This document shows, in pieces, positions 1 through 5,992 of a DNA stretch of 10,769 bases; positions within the stretch are counted from its first letter, which is position 1; the number at the start of each line of letters is the position of its first letter. The position numbers were made by a program, and so were the translations under genes. Below the pieces are notes generated by a model. That model made no database searches, was not told the origin of the DNA, and worked only from the letters and a program-made list of their open reading frames with translations. Location of the stretch: positions 1 to 10,769 of the forward strand of contig RFUD01000045.1 of assembly GCA_009923125.1 (NCBI GenBank), read 5' to 3'. Source of the DNA: Planctomycetia bacterium (lineage in GTDB: Bacteria > Planctomycetota > Planctomycetia > Pirellulales > UBA1268).

Positions 1-10
1 GCGCCGTTCG

Positions 11-907
11 ATGTCGTACGCTGGTAGAGGAATGAACGCCCCGGCCTCGGAAAAGTTTCGGGACCCCTCGCTCGTCGATTACGGCTCCGGCCGGCGGCTG
101 GAAATGCTCGGCGGTGTGTTCGTGGACCGGCCGCTCCTCCTGTCCGATCTGCCTCCGCGACGGCTGCCACGCGTCTGGGAGGCCGCCACGGCGAGGTTTA
201 TGACGACGTCCGACCGCCGGGGCTCGTGGCACTTCTCCGCCCCGCTTCCCGACCCATGGTTCGTGCGGGTGCCGCTCGCCGGGCCTGTCAGCGCGACGCT
301 CGCGCTCGAAGTGCGGCCCGCGCCCTCCGGGCAGCTCGGCGTGTTCCTCGAGCAACTCGACCAGTGGCGCTGGCTCGCCGCCGGCACGCCGCGGGCCGCG
401 CGGATGCTGTCGCTCTTCGCCCACTCCGGGGCGGCGACGCTCGCACTCGCCGCCGCTGGTGCAGAGGTTGTGCACGTCGATGCCTCGAAGCAGGCGACGG
501 CTCTGGCCAGACGGAACGCGGCCGCATCGGGCCTCGACGCCGCGCCGATCCGCTGGCTCTGCGAAGATGCCCGGACGTTCGTGGCGCGAGAGGTGCGCCG
601 CGGTGCTCGCTACGACGGCGTCGTGCTCGATCCGCCGTCGTGGGGCCACGGTCCGAAGGGGCAGGCCTTTTCGATCGACCGCGACCTTCCAGCCCTTCTT
701 TCCGACCTGGCCAAGCTCGTCGGCCGCGGGCACGCCGGCCCCATTCTGCTCACATGCCACTCGCCCCGCTGGCATCACCGCCTGCTCCACGACACACTGG
801 CCGGTGCGTTCGACGGTGCGATCGAGTCGGGCCGGCTCGAATGCCGCGACGCCTCCGGCCGCCCGCTGCCACTCGGTGATTTCGCCCGCTCAGGTCCCGC
901 CGCATGA
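11..907 (+). CDS. Class I SAM-dependent RNA methyltransferase, RlmI-like
   Basis: Predicted cytoplasmic S-adenosylmethionine-dependent methyltransferase of the RlmI/RlmK-like group, which modifies bases of large-subunit rRNA; the exact target cannot be read from the sequence. The C-terminal half is a Rossmann-fold catalytic domain. SAM-binding motif I is LSLFAHSGAATLALAAAGAE (residues 133-152) with the acidic residue in VHVDAS (154-159). An acidic motif CEDARTF lies at 184-190, and the catalytic-loop motif is VVLDPPSWGHGPKG (204-217). The first 125 or so residues form a strand-rich N-terminal domain. At 298 aa it is shorter than E. coli RlmI (about 396 aa), and I see no PUA domain. ATG at 11 gives the longest frame; ATG at 32 is an alternative, but its GAGG (27-30) sits too close to be a good ribosome site, and the true start could lie before the window. 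The stop overlaps the next gene's ATG (ATGA, 904-907), so the two are probably translationally coupled. Confidence 0.85.
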   Translation: MSYAGRGMNAPASEKFRDPSLVDYGSGRRLEMLGGVFVDRPLLLSDLPPRRLPRVWEAATARFMTTSDRRGSWHFSAPLPDPWFVRVPLAGPVSATLALEVRPAPSGQLGVFLEQLDQWRWLAAGTPRAARMLSLFAHSGAATLALAAAGAEVVHVDASKQATALARRNAAASGLDAAPIRWLCEDARTFVAREVRRGARYDGVVLDPPSWGHGPKGQAFSIDRDLPALLSDLAKLVGRGHAGPILLTCHSPRWHHRLLHDTLAGAFDGAIESGRLECRDASGRPLPLGDFARSGPAA

Positions 908-1728
908 CCCGCCACGACATGATCACGAGCCCGGCCAATCCCCGCGTGCGCGACGCGGCCCGGCTGCGCGAGGCCGACGCCCGCCGCGCGACCGGCCTCA
1001 CGCTCGTGGACGGCCTGCGCGAGATCGACCGGGCGGTCGCGTCCGGCGTCGAGGTCCCGGAGGCGTTCCTCGACGTGGAAGCGCCGGCGGATGTCGCTCG
1101 CGACGACCTCGTGCGGCGGCTGGAGGCACGCGGCACGCACATCATCGCCCTCGCCCGCCGACCGTTCGAGAAGGTGGCGTTCGGCAGCCGCAACGAAGGC
1201 CTCGTGGCCGTGGCCCGTTTCCAGGCCGGCGGTCTCGACGGCTTCACCATCGCCGCGGATCGCCCGGTGTTCGTGGTCGAGGGCGTCGAGAAGCCCGGCA
1301 ACCTGGGCGCGATCCTGCGGACGTGCGATGCCGCCGGGATCGCCGGCGTGATTGCCTGTGGCGGCGGCACCGACCCCGCGAACCCGGCTGCGATCCGGGC
1401 GAGCCTCGGCACCGTGTTCGCGCTCCCGCTGGCGGTCGCCTCGACCGCGGAGGCGATCGCCTGGTGCGGTCGCGACCGCCGGCGGGTCGTCGCCGCGCTG
1501 CCGCGGGGCACACGACTGTGGCATGAACCGCGGTTGACCGGCGCGACGGCGATCGTGCTCGGCAGCGAGGCCACCGGCCTCTCGGACGACTGGCAGCGGG
1601 CGGCCGACGCCGGCACGATCGTGCTCGAAACCGTCCGACTGCCGATGCGAGGCATCGCCGACAGCCTCAACGTCTCCGCCACGGCGGCGGTCCTGGCTTA
1701 CGAATCGCTCCGTCAGTCCGCTCCCTAG
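904..1728 (+). CDS. SpoU/TrmH-family RNA 2'-O-methyltransferase
   Basis: SPOUT-class enzyme that methylates a ribose 2'-OH in rRNA or tRNA using SAM bound in a C-terminal trefoil knot. The three family motifs are present. Motif 1 is VEKPGNLGAILRTCDAAG (128-145), with the Asn and the catalytic-type Arg139. Motif 2 is IVLGSEATGLS (217-227). Motif 3 runs 246-267 and holds LPMRGIADSLNVS with P247, S254 and N256. Residues about 7-110 match the usual N-terminal RNA-binding region, including TLVDGLREIDRAV. The length of 274 aa is normal for the family. ATG 904 gives the 4-bp overlap with the upstream methyltransferase; ATG 919 (MITSPANPRVR) resembles the usual N-terminus of family members and is an equally possible start. 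Whether the target is 23S rRNA (RlmB-like) or a tRNA (TrmH-like) cannot be decided here. Confidence 0.93.
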   Translation: MTRHDMITSPANPRVRDAARLREADARRATGLTLVDGLREIDRAVASGVEVPEAFLDVEAPADVARDDLVRRLEARGTHIIALARRPFEKVAFGSRNEGLVAVARFQAGGLDGFTIAADRPVFVVEGVEKPGNLGAILRTCDAAGIAGVIACGGGTDPANPAAIRASLGTVFALPLAVASTAEAIAWCGRDRRRVVAALPRGTRLWHEPRLTGATAIVLGSEATGLSDDWQRAADAGTIVLETVRLPMRGIADSLNVSATAAVLAYESLRQSAP

Positions 1729-1783
1729 GGAACACGTCGTCTCGTCGCCGCTCGTTCACGCTCCCGGAGTTCGAACCACTCGC

Positions 1784-2974
1784 ATGACCGAACTGTTCGA
1801 CACGCTTGCCGCCCAGGCCACGCGCGGCCGCGACGACCTCTTCGCCACTCTCGCTTCCTCGCTCACCGAACGTCGGCGCTGGCACGCACTCTTCGATCTA
1901 CGGCTGCTGGAAGCGCGGGCCGCACTCGGGCTCCCGCTCACCGGCGATCTCGGGACGCTCGATGCCGGCGCCCGTGAGCGACTCGACGAGCGGTCGCTCG
2001 CCGCCTGCCGCGAGGTGGGCTGGCCGCTGTTCGACGAGGGATCGGTGGCCGCCGGGTGGATGTATCTGCGGGCCGCTGTCGAGCCGGCCGAGGTGGCGGC
2101 GAAACTGCGCGACCTGGCGGCCCGCCTGCCCGCCGACGAAGAGGCCGCCGAAACGCGACGCGGCGAGATCTTGCATGTCGCGCTGTGGGACGGGATCGAT
2201 CCGGCACTCGGCATCGAACTCGTGCTCGAGTCCCAGGGGACGTGCAATGGGATCACGGCCTACGAACAGGGGGTGTCACGCCTCCCGGCCCCCCGGCAGC
2301 AGGCTGCGGCGGCCGTGCTCGTGGCACACCTTCATCACGAGGTGCTGGCGAACCTGGCGGCCGACCTCGAGCGCCGCGGCCTCGTCGAGCCGGGTGCTGC
2401 ATGCGGCTCGATCGTGGAGCGTCTGACAGCCGCAGGTGGTCTGATCGATGACCCGAGCGTGCACGTGGATGTGTCGCATCTTCAGTCGGTGCTCCGGATC
2501 GCCCGGGTGGCGACCGACCGGGCCGTGCTCGAACAGGCCTGGCAACTCGCGGTCTACGCGTGCCGACTGCCGGCCGAGGCGACCTATCCGGGCGAGCCGC
2601 CCTTTGAGAACGTCGGGGAAGCGTCACGGCTGTTCTATGCGGCGCAACTGGGCCGCGATGTGGACGCCGCCGTCCGGTACTTTCGTTCGGCCGCCGCGAC
2701 GGCCCGGCTCGACGCAGCAGGCACGCTGCCCGCCGACATCCTCGCGCTCCTGCTCTGGCGGCTGGGCCGGCCGGCCGAGGCCCTCCACGCCGTGCTCGAA
2801 CGACCAGCCGACGGCGGGATGCCGAGCGTCGTGCAGACGAGCGGCATGCTGCCGTCGCTCGTGGAGATGGCGGTGGCGGGCGACGCGCTCGACGTGCTCC
2901 GTCAGGCCTGCCGCGACCGCGGCGACGAGATCACGTTCGCCGCCACGTACGCGGTGCGTCGCCCGAACGTGTAG
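1784..2974 (+). CDS. Conserved-looking helical protein of unknown function
   Basis: I do not recognise a characterised family. The 396-residue product reads as almost entirely alpha-helical, rich in Ala, Leu, Arg and acidic residues, with no signal peptide, membrane segment or obvious catalytic motif, so it is probably cytoplasmic. The opening (TELFDTLAAQATRGRDDLFATL) and the segment SLTERRRWHALFDLRLLEA look like paired amphipathic helices. Residues about 265-345 (SRLFYAAQLGRDVDAAVRYF, then ALLLWRLGRPAEALHAVLER) have the spacing and small/aromatic pattern of TPR-like helix pairs. I recall similar unannotated proteins of this length in planctomycetes, but this is memory only. It lies 55 bp after the SpoU-family gene on the same strand and may share its transcript. 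A GGAG (1766-1769) lies 14 nt before ATG 1784, too far for a standard site. Codon use matches its neighbours. Confidence 0.8.
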   Translation: MTELFDTLAAQATRGRDDLFATLASSLTERRRWHALFDLRLLEARAALGLPLTGDLGTLDAGARERLDERSLAACREVGWPLFDEGSVAAGWMYLRAAVEPAEVAAKLRDLAARLPADEEAAETRRGEILHVALWDGIDPALGIELVLESQGTCNGITAYEQGVSRLPAPRQQAAAAVLVAHLHHEVLANLAADLERRGLVEPGAACGSIVERLTAAGGLIDDPSVHVDVSHLQSVLRIARVATDRAVLEQAWQLAVYACRLPAEATYPGEPPFENVGEASRLFYAAQLGRDVDAAVRYFRSAAATARLDAAGTLPADILALLLWRLGRPAEALHAVLERPADGGMPSVVQTSGMLPSLVEMAVAGDALDVLRQACRDRGDEITFAATYAVRRPNV

Positions 2975-2987
2975 CGCCAGAGCCGAG

Positions 2988-3041
2988 CCTGGAGCGCCAG
3001 GCCCGGAGGGCCGGGGAACCGCCAGCGGGCGGAGGCCCGCC
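2988..3041. terminator. Hairpin cluster between convergent genes
   Basis: The 114-bp gap between the convergent genes ending at 2974 (+) and 3089 (-) holds closely packed inverted repeats. CCTGG-AGCG-CCAGG lies at 2988-3001, CCCGG-AGGG-CCGGG at 3002-3015 and CCGCC-AGCG-GGCGG at 3019-3032. The last can switch to GCGGGC-GGAG-GCCCGC at 3025-3040. Two hairpins share the same AGCG loop. There is no T-tract on either side, so this is not a classical intrinsic terminator. The position and symmetry suit bidirectional transcription termination or RNA 3'-end protection. It could also be a copy of a dispersed REP-like repeat; the run GGCGGAGGCCCGCCAAGGG looks familiar from planctomycete intergenic regions, which is a recollection. 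Confidence 0.45.
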
Positions 3042-3088
3042 AAGGGACGGTCGGCACGATCCCGAGCCGTCCCGGAAAGTTGCCCCGG

Positions 3089-3424
3089 CTACTTGCACGT
3101 CCGGCAGCCGGTCCACGTGGCGTAGCCCAACTGCTCGGCCGTCATGAATCCTCGGCCAGGCGGGAGCTGCCACGGGGCGAGCATGTCGGGGCTCTGCATC
3201 CCGCCGTTGCAGCCGCGCCAGCGGTTGCAGGCGTCACACGGATCGCAGCGGCTCGGCTCGTGCTTCGCGCCGCAGTACCGCGGGCCGCACCCGGTGTCGC
3301 CGTAGGGCGTCTCCATGCCCGCGACACCCGGGCCGCACCGCCGACAGCGGCACGCCTCACCTGCCGACGCCACGCAACCGAGGAGCCCGCCGATCACCAC
3401 GGCGATGACGCATACGTGTTTCAT
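3089..3424 (-). CDS. Small Cys-rich exported protein
   Basis: A 111-residue protein with an N-terminal export signal: MKHVCVIAVVIGGLLGC, then VASA. It could be a lipoprotein (L14-L15-G16-C17 as lipobox) or a type I secreted protein cut near ASA (19-21). Thirteen cysteines are present; the eleven after residue 21 fall in CRCRRC (25-30), C46, C51, CDPCDAC (60-66), C72 and CRTC (107-110). The CxCxxC, CxxCxxC and CxxC spacing suggests metal binding or dense disulphides in the periplasm or cell surface. Between them is LAPWQLPPGRGFMTAEQLG (82-100), a non-Cys block that reads as the most family-specific part. I recall unannotated planctomycete proteins with this same ending, so I think it is real, but no function is known to me. 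It lies 170 bp downstream of glgA on the same strand and has no clear Shine-Dalgarno sequence. Confidence 0.75.
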   Translation of the reverse strand: MKHVCVIAVVIGGLLGCVASAGEACRCRRCGPGVAGMETPYGDTGCGPRYCGAKHEPSRCDPCDACNRWRGCNGGMQSPDMLAPWQLPPGRGFMTAEQLGYATWTGCRTCK

Positions 3425-3594
3425 GCCAGTCGTATCGGTCGTGCGGCACCCACGTCGGCGTCACGCACCGGGGGAACGAAACGATCGCATGCAGCTTGCC
3501 TGGCTTACCCGCATGTGGGGCGACCGTCCCGGTTGCCACCAGGGCCCGCTTGCCCGCGTTCCGCCCGTTCCATCACCGCCACGGGCGGCGCGGC
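3425..3594. other. Intergenic gap between glgA and the Cys-rich gene
   Basis: No gene seen. It should hold the 3' end of the glgA transcript and any separate promoter of the Cys-rich gene. I found no convincing -35/-10 pair or Shine-Dalgarno sequence before 3424. Confidence 0.5.
3561..3588 (-). terminator. Stem-loop just after the glgA stop
   Basis: CCGCCCG (3561-3567) and CGGGCGG (3582-3588) form a perfect 7-bp GC stem with a 14-nt loop. The stem begins 6 nt past the glgA stop codon in the direction of transcription. There is no U-tract behind it, so it is a weak terminator candidate or an RNA-stabilising hairpin. In DNA this GC-rich, a chance stem is possible. Confidence 0.3.
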
Positions 3595-5049
3595 TCAGAC
3601 GCGCTCGAAGAGCCGCACGTAGTCGCGCGCGCTCGTATCCCACGACCAATCCTGCCCCATCACCTGCCGCACGAGCCCGCTCCACAGCCTGCGGTCGGCA
3701 TGAGCCTCGAGCGCGCGGTCGAGGGCGTGCTCGAGCGCGAGTGAATCGAAGGCCTCGAACACGAACCCACTCGCCCGGCCGCTCGCGAGCGTCTCCGGCG
3801 TGGCATCGATCACCGTGTCGACGAGCCCACCCGTCGCCCGGACCACGGGGATCGTGCCGTAGCGGAGTGCATAGAGTTGCGTGAGGCCGCAGGGCTCGTA
3901 GCGGCTCGGCACGAGTGCGATGTCCGCCGCCGCGAACACGAGATGCGCCAACTCCTCATCGAACCCGATCACCAGGTCGATCGCGCCTGGATACGCCGCG
4001 GCCGCGTGGCGCAGCGCCGCCTCGGTGTCGGCGGAGCCGGTGCCGAGAATCACGAAATGCGCCCGGCCGCCCCCCCCCATCCGCCCGAGCATCTCGATCA
4101 CGAGATCGATTCCCTTCTGCTCGACGAGCCGGCCGACCAAGGCCACGAGCGGCCGCGGGTCGGGGGCCGCGTGGCCGAGCCGGGCGGCGAGCGCGATGCG
4201 TGCGGCTGCCTTCCCTTCGCCGGCATTGTCGGGCCCGTAGCTCCGCGGAATGCATCGATCGGTGGCGGGATTCCAGACGGTCGTATCGATGCCGTTGACG
4301 ATGCCCACGAGCGTGTCGCTGCGGGATGCGAGCACACCCTCGAGACCGCAGCCGCCGGGGGCGTGCTGGATCTCCCGGGCGTAGGTGGGGCTGACGGTGC
4401 TGATCGCATCGCCGAACACCAGGCCCGTCTTCAAAAAACTCAGCTGCCCGTAAAACTCCATCTGCTGCCAGTTGAAGTATTTCCAGTCGAAGCCGGTGAG
4501 CAGCATGTCCCAGTGCCAGAACAGGCCCTGGTAGGCCATGTTGTGGATCGTCATCACCGACCGGGCCTGCGAGAGCATCGGCCAGGCGTGATACACGAGT
4601 TTGTGGTAGGCGGGCACGAGTCCCGCCTGCCAATCGTGGCAGTGGAGGATGTCGAAGGGGCGATCCTGGCGACCGGCCAGTTCCAGCGCGGCGCGGGCGA
4701 AAAAGATGAATCGCTCGGCGTTGTCCGCGTAATCTTCGGCGCCGCCGTAGAGCGTGGGGCGATCGAAGCAGGCGTCGTTGGCGATGAACAGTGCCGCGGC
4801 GTCCGACCCCGGCAGCCGGCCACGGAGAATCCGCGCCGTCGCCCGGCGGGCCCCGAGCGGCACCTCGAAGGCGAGCCCCGTCTCCTCGACGGGCAGCCCC
4901 TTGGAGAACACCTCGCGGTAGGCAGGCATCACGAGCGTGACGTCGCACCCGAGCCTGGCCAGGGCCCCGGGCAGGGCGCCGGCCACGTCGGCGAGACCGC
5001 CGGTCTTCGCGAACGGTGCCGCCTCGCTCGCCACCATGAGCACGCGCAT
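3595..5049 (-). CDS. glgA: Glycogen synthase (ADP-glucose type, GT5)
   Basis: Transfers glucose from ADP-glucose to the non-reducing end of alpha-1,4-glucan in cytoplasmic glycogen synthesis. The 484-aa product has the usual GlgA length and both GT-B lobes. The N-terminal lobe carries the nucleotide-sugar loop KTGGLADVAGALP (15-27) and HCHDWQAGLVPAYHK (136-150). The linker holds VNGIDTTVWNP (251-261). The C-terminal lobe has GRLVEQKG (306-313, with the phosphate-binding R307 and K312) and PSRYEPCGLTQLYALRYGT (381-399) with catalytic Glu385, then ATGGLVDTV. I chose ATG 5049 because MRVLMVASEAAPFAKTGG is the standard N-terminus; the frame stays open to 5403, but that stretch is low-complexity and overlaps the divergent gene. 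A candidate promoter lies just upstream. A nine-G run encodes Gly325-328. No other glycogen genes lie in the window. Confidence 0.96.
   Translation of the reverse strand: MRVLMVASEAAPFAKTGGLADVAGALPGALARLGCDVTLVMPAYREVFSKGLPVEETGLAFEVPLGARRATARILRGRLPGSDAAALFIANDACFDRPTLYGGAEDYADNAERFIFFARAALELAGRQDRPFDILHCHDWQAGLVPAYHKLVYHAWPMLSQARSVMTIHNMAYQGLFWHWDMLLTGFDWKYFNWQQMEFYGQLSFLKTGLVFGDAISTVSPTYAREIQHAPGGCGLEGVLASRSDTLVGIVNGIDTTVWNPATDRCIPRSYGPDNAGEGKAAARIALAARLGHAAPDPRPLVALVGRLVEQKGIDLVIEMLGRMGGGGRAHFVILGTGSADTEAALRHAAAAYPGAIDLVIGFDEELAHLVFAAADIALVPSRYEPCGLTQLYALRYGTIPVVRATGGLVDTVIDATPETLASGRASGFVFEAFDSLALEHALDRALEAHADRRLWSGLVRQVMGQDWSWDTSARDYVRLFERV
4070..4078 (-). repeat. Nine-base homopolymer inside glgA
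   Basis: Nine consecutive C on the plus strand, so nine G on the glgA coding strand. They encode the end of MGGGGRA (residues 324-330) in the linker before the C-terminal lobe's FVILGTG strand. The frame is intact as given. A run this long is prone to polymerase slippage and to sequencing length errors. Confidence 0.9.
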
Positions 5050-5110
5050 CGGCTGGGCTTCCACCGGGGATGGCCACGGCCGCTCCGCCGGCCTGTGTGG
5101 CAAGTATAAG
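5050..5110. promoter_or_regulatory. Divergent promoter region, glgA / CBM9-like gene
   Basis: Only 61 bp separate the two divergent start codons, so both promoters must lie here or inside the coding ends. The AT-rich stretch CAAGTATAAG (5101-5110) stands out from its GC-rich surroundings. On the minus strand it reads TATACT (5108-5103), five of six matches to a sigma-70 -10 box. GCGACA (5132-5127) sits 18 bp upstream as a four-of-six -35 box. This would start glgA transcription near 5096, with a leader of about 45 nt. On the plus strand the same bases read TATAAG directly before ATG 5111, which would suit a start at ATG 5126 instead. The boxes are matched by eye only. Confidence 0.4.
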
Positions 5111-5776
5111 ATGCTCCTCAACCTCATGTCGCCGCTCGTCAATCCCGCCGCGCCCTTCCGGTTTCGCCTCGTCTGTCCACGGCGGGCGGCGCTCTGGCCA
5201 CCTGCCGCCGCCAAACTTGACGAAGCCTGCAGGCTTCCGGCGCTCGCACCGCTCGCCAACGTGCCCGACGTGCTCGATCTCTGGATCGCGTGGAACGATT
5301 CCGGCCTCGGCGTGCGCGGCATCGCCAGGGGCGTGGGCACATCGCGCTGGTGCCAGCCGACGCGGCCCGAGGACAGCGACGGCCTCCACCTCTGGATCGC
5401 CACCCGGCCGACGGGCGACAGCCACCGCGCCGGCCGCTATTGCCGCAGGCTCGCTTTCCTGCCCACCGGTGGCGGTCGCATGGCCGACCAGGCCGTGGCC
5501 GTGGCCGCCGCGATCCCGCGCACGAGCGAAGTGCCCGCGGAACTCCCACCGGGCGCGGTGTCGATCGCCGGCAAACTCACCGCCGACGGCTGGCAGATCG
5601 ACGCCTTCGTGTCAGCCGCCGCGCTCCCCGGCTGGGATCCCGCCGACATTCCGCGTCTCGGATTCTGCGCCGCGCTCGTCGACCGCAAGCTCGGCCGCGT
5701 GCCCTTCTGCGCCCCGCCCGAATACCCGTGGGACGGCGACCCCACGACCTGGGCCGAACTCGAACTGGCTTCGTAG
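5111..5776 (+). CDS. Hypothetical protein with CBM9-like beta fold
   Basis: A 221-residue protein without signal peptide or membrane segment. The order of segments resembles the CBM9/DOMON-like beta-sandwich used in carbohydrate binding. There is a strand pair LDLWIAWNDSGLGVRGIARG (55-74), then SDGLHLWIATR (89-99), which resembles the 'D-x-hydrophobic-x-hydrophobic-x-hydrophobic-D' edge of CBM9 domains. SIAGKLTADGWQIDAFVSAA (151-170) follows, then PGWDPADIPRLGF (173-185). The N-terminus PAAPFRFRL and the ending PTTWAELEL look like planctomycete proteins I remember as unannotated. A role in sensing or binding glycan beside glgA is tempting but is inference from position. ATG 5111 is preferred; ATG 5126 (MSPLVNPAAPF) is possible, and the frame is open further upstream but would overlap glgA. 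Two stop codons follow in tandem (TAGTAG, 5774-5779). Confidence 0.75.
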   Translation: MLLNLMSPLVNPAAPFRFRLVCPRRAALWPPAAAKLDEACRLPALAPLANVPDVLDLWIAWNDSGLGVRGIARGVGTSRWCQPTRPEDSDGLHLWIATRPTGDSHRAGRYCRRLAFLPTGGGRMADQAVAVAAAIPRTSEVPAELPPGAVSIAGKLTADGWQIDAFVSAAALPGWDPADIPRLGFCAALVDRKLGRVPFCAPPEYPWDGDPTTWAELELAS

Positions 5777-5815
5777 TAGAGCGCGCGCCGGCTTCGGGCT
5801 CCCCATGTCCCGTCG

Positions 5816-5949
5816 CCGGACGTTCGCTCCGGGCCTCCAGCCAATCCTGTTCGGCACGGCACTTGCCGTCCTGTGGGGCAAGCGTCTCGCTTGCCGTACG
5901 ACAGGCTCCAGCCTGTCATGCTTTCCCTCAACGCGCCCAACCCGGCGCG
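5816..5949. repeat. Run of short hairpins, REP-like
   Basis: Five hairpins follow one another between convergent genes. They are CCGGA/TCCGG (5816-5832, 7-nt loop), ACGGCA/TGCCGT (5856-5869), GGCAAGCG-TCT-CGCTTGCC (5877-5895), GACAGGCT-CC-AGCCTGTC (5900-5917) and CGCGCC-CAACCC-GGCGCG (5932-5949). The third and fourth have perfect 8-bp stems with loops of three and two bases. This is far more symmetry than spacer DNA should carry. I recall motifs such as GGGGCAAGCGTCTCGCTTGCC-type stems in many planctomycete intergenic regions, so this is probably one copy of a dispersed repeat family. It would also act as a barrier between the two converging transcripts. Confidence 0.7.
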
Positions 5950-5987
5950 CTCAATTCAGGGCCGGACAAGCGAGACGCTTGCCCCAC
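5873..5987. repeat. 21-bp perfect inverted repeat
   Basis: The 21 bases at 5873-5893, beginning GTGGGGCAAGCG, are the exact reverse complement of 5967-5987, ending CGCTTGCCCCAC. Between the arms are 73 bp containing two of the hairpins. Each arm also folds on itself through CAAGCG/CGCTTG with a 3-nt loop, so the region can form either one long stem or two small ones. The right arm ends 5 bp before the stop codon of the helicase gene. No target-site duplication or transposase is seen, so calling it a MITE is not justified from this copy alone. Confidence 0.85.
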
Positions 5988-5992
5988 GCGCG

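Noticed and set aside
1722..1731. Perfect palindrome TCCCTAGGGA over the stop codon of the SpoU-family gene
   Set aside because: Ten bases only, no loop and no T-tract; not convincing as a terminator or operator.
1764..1778. GGAGTTCGAACCAC resembling a tRNA T-loop
   Set aside because: Neither strand gives a 5-bp T-stem around the TTCGAAC loop, and no acceptor, D or anticodon arm is nearby.
3877..5109. Plus-strand 410-codon frame antisense to glgA
   Set aside because: Shadow of glgA: GlgA motifs are complete on the minus strand, and the antisense product is low-complexity His/Arg/Gly-rich.
5050..5403. N-terminal extension of GlgA to 5403
   Set aside because: The 118 extra residues have no GlgA similarity and would overlap most of the N-terminal half of the divergent gene.
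5816..5987. CRISPR array
   Set aside because: The repeats are different hairpins and one inverted pair, not regularly spaced direct repeats, and no cas gene is present.
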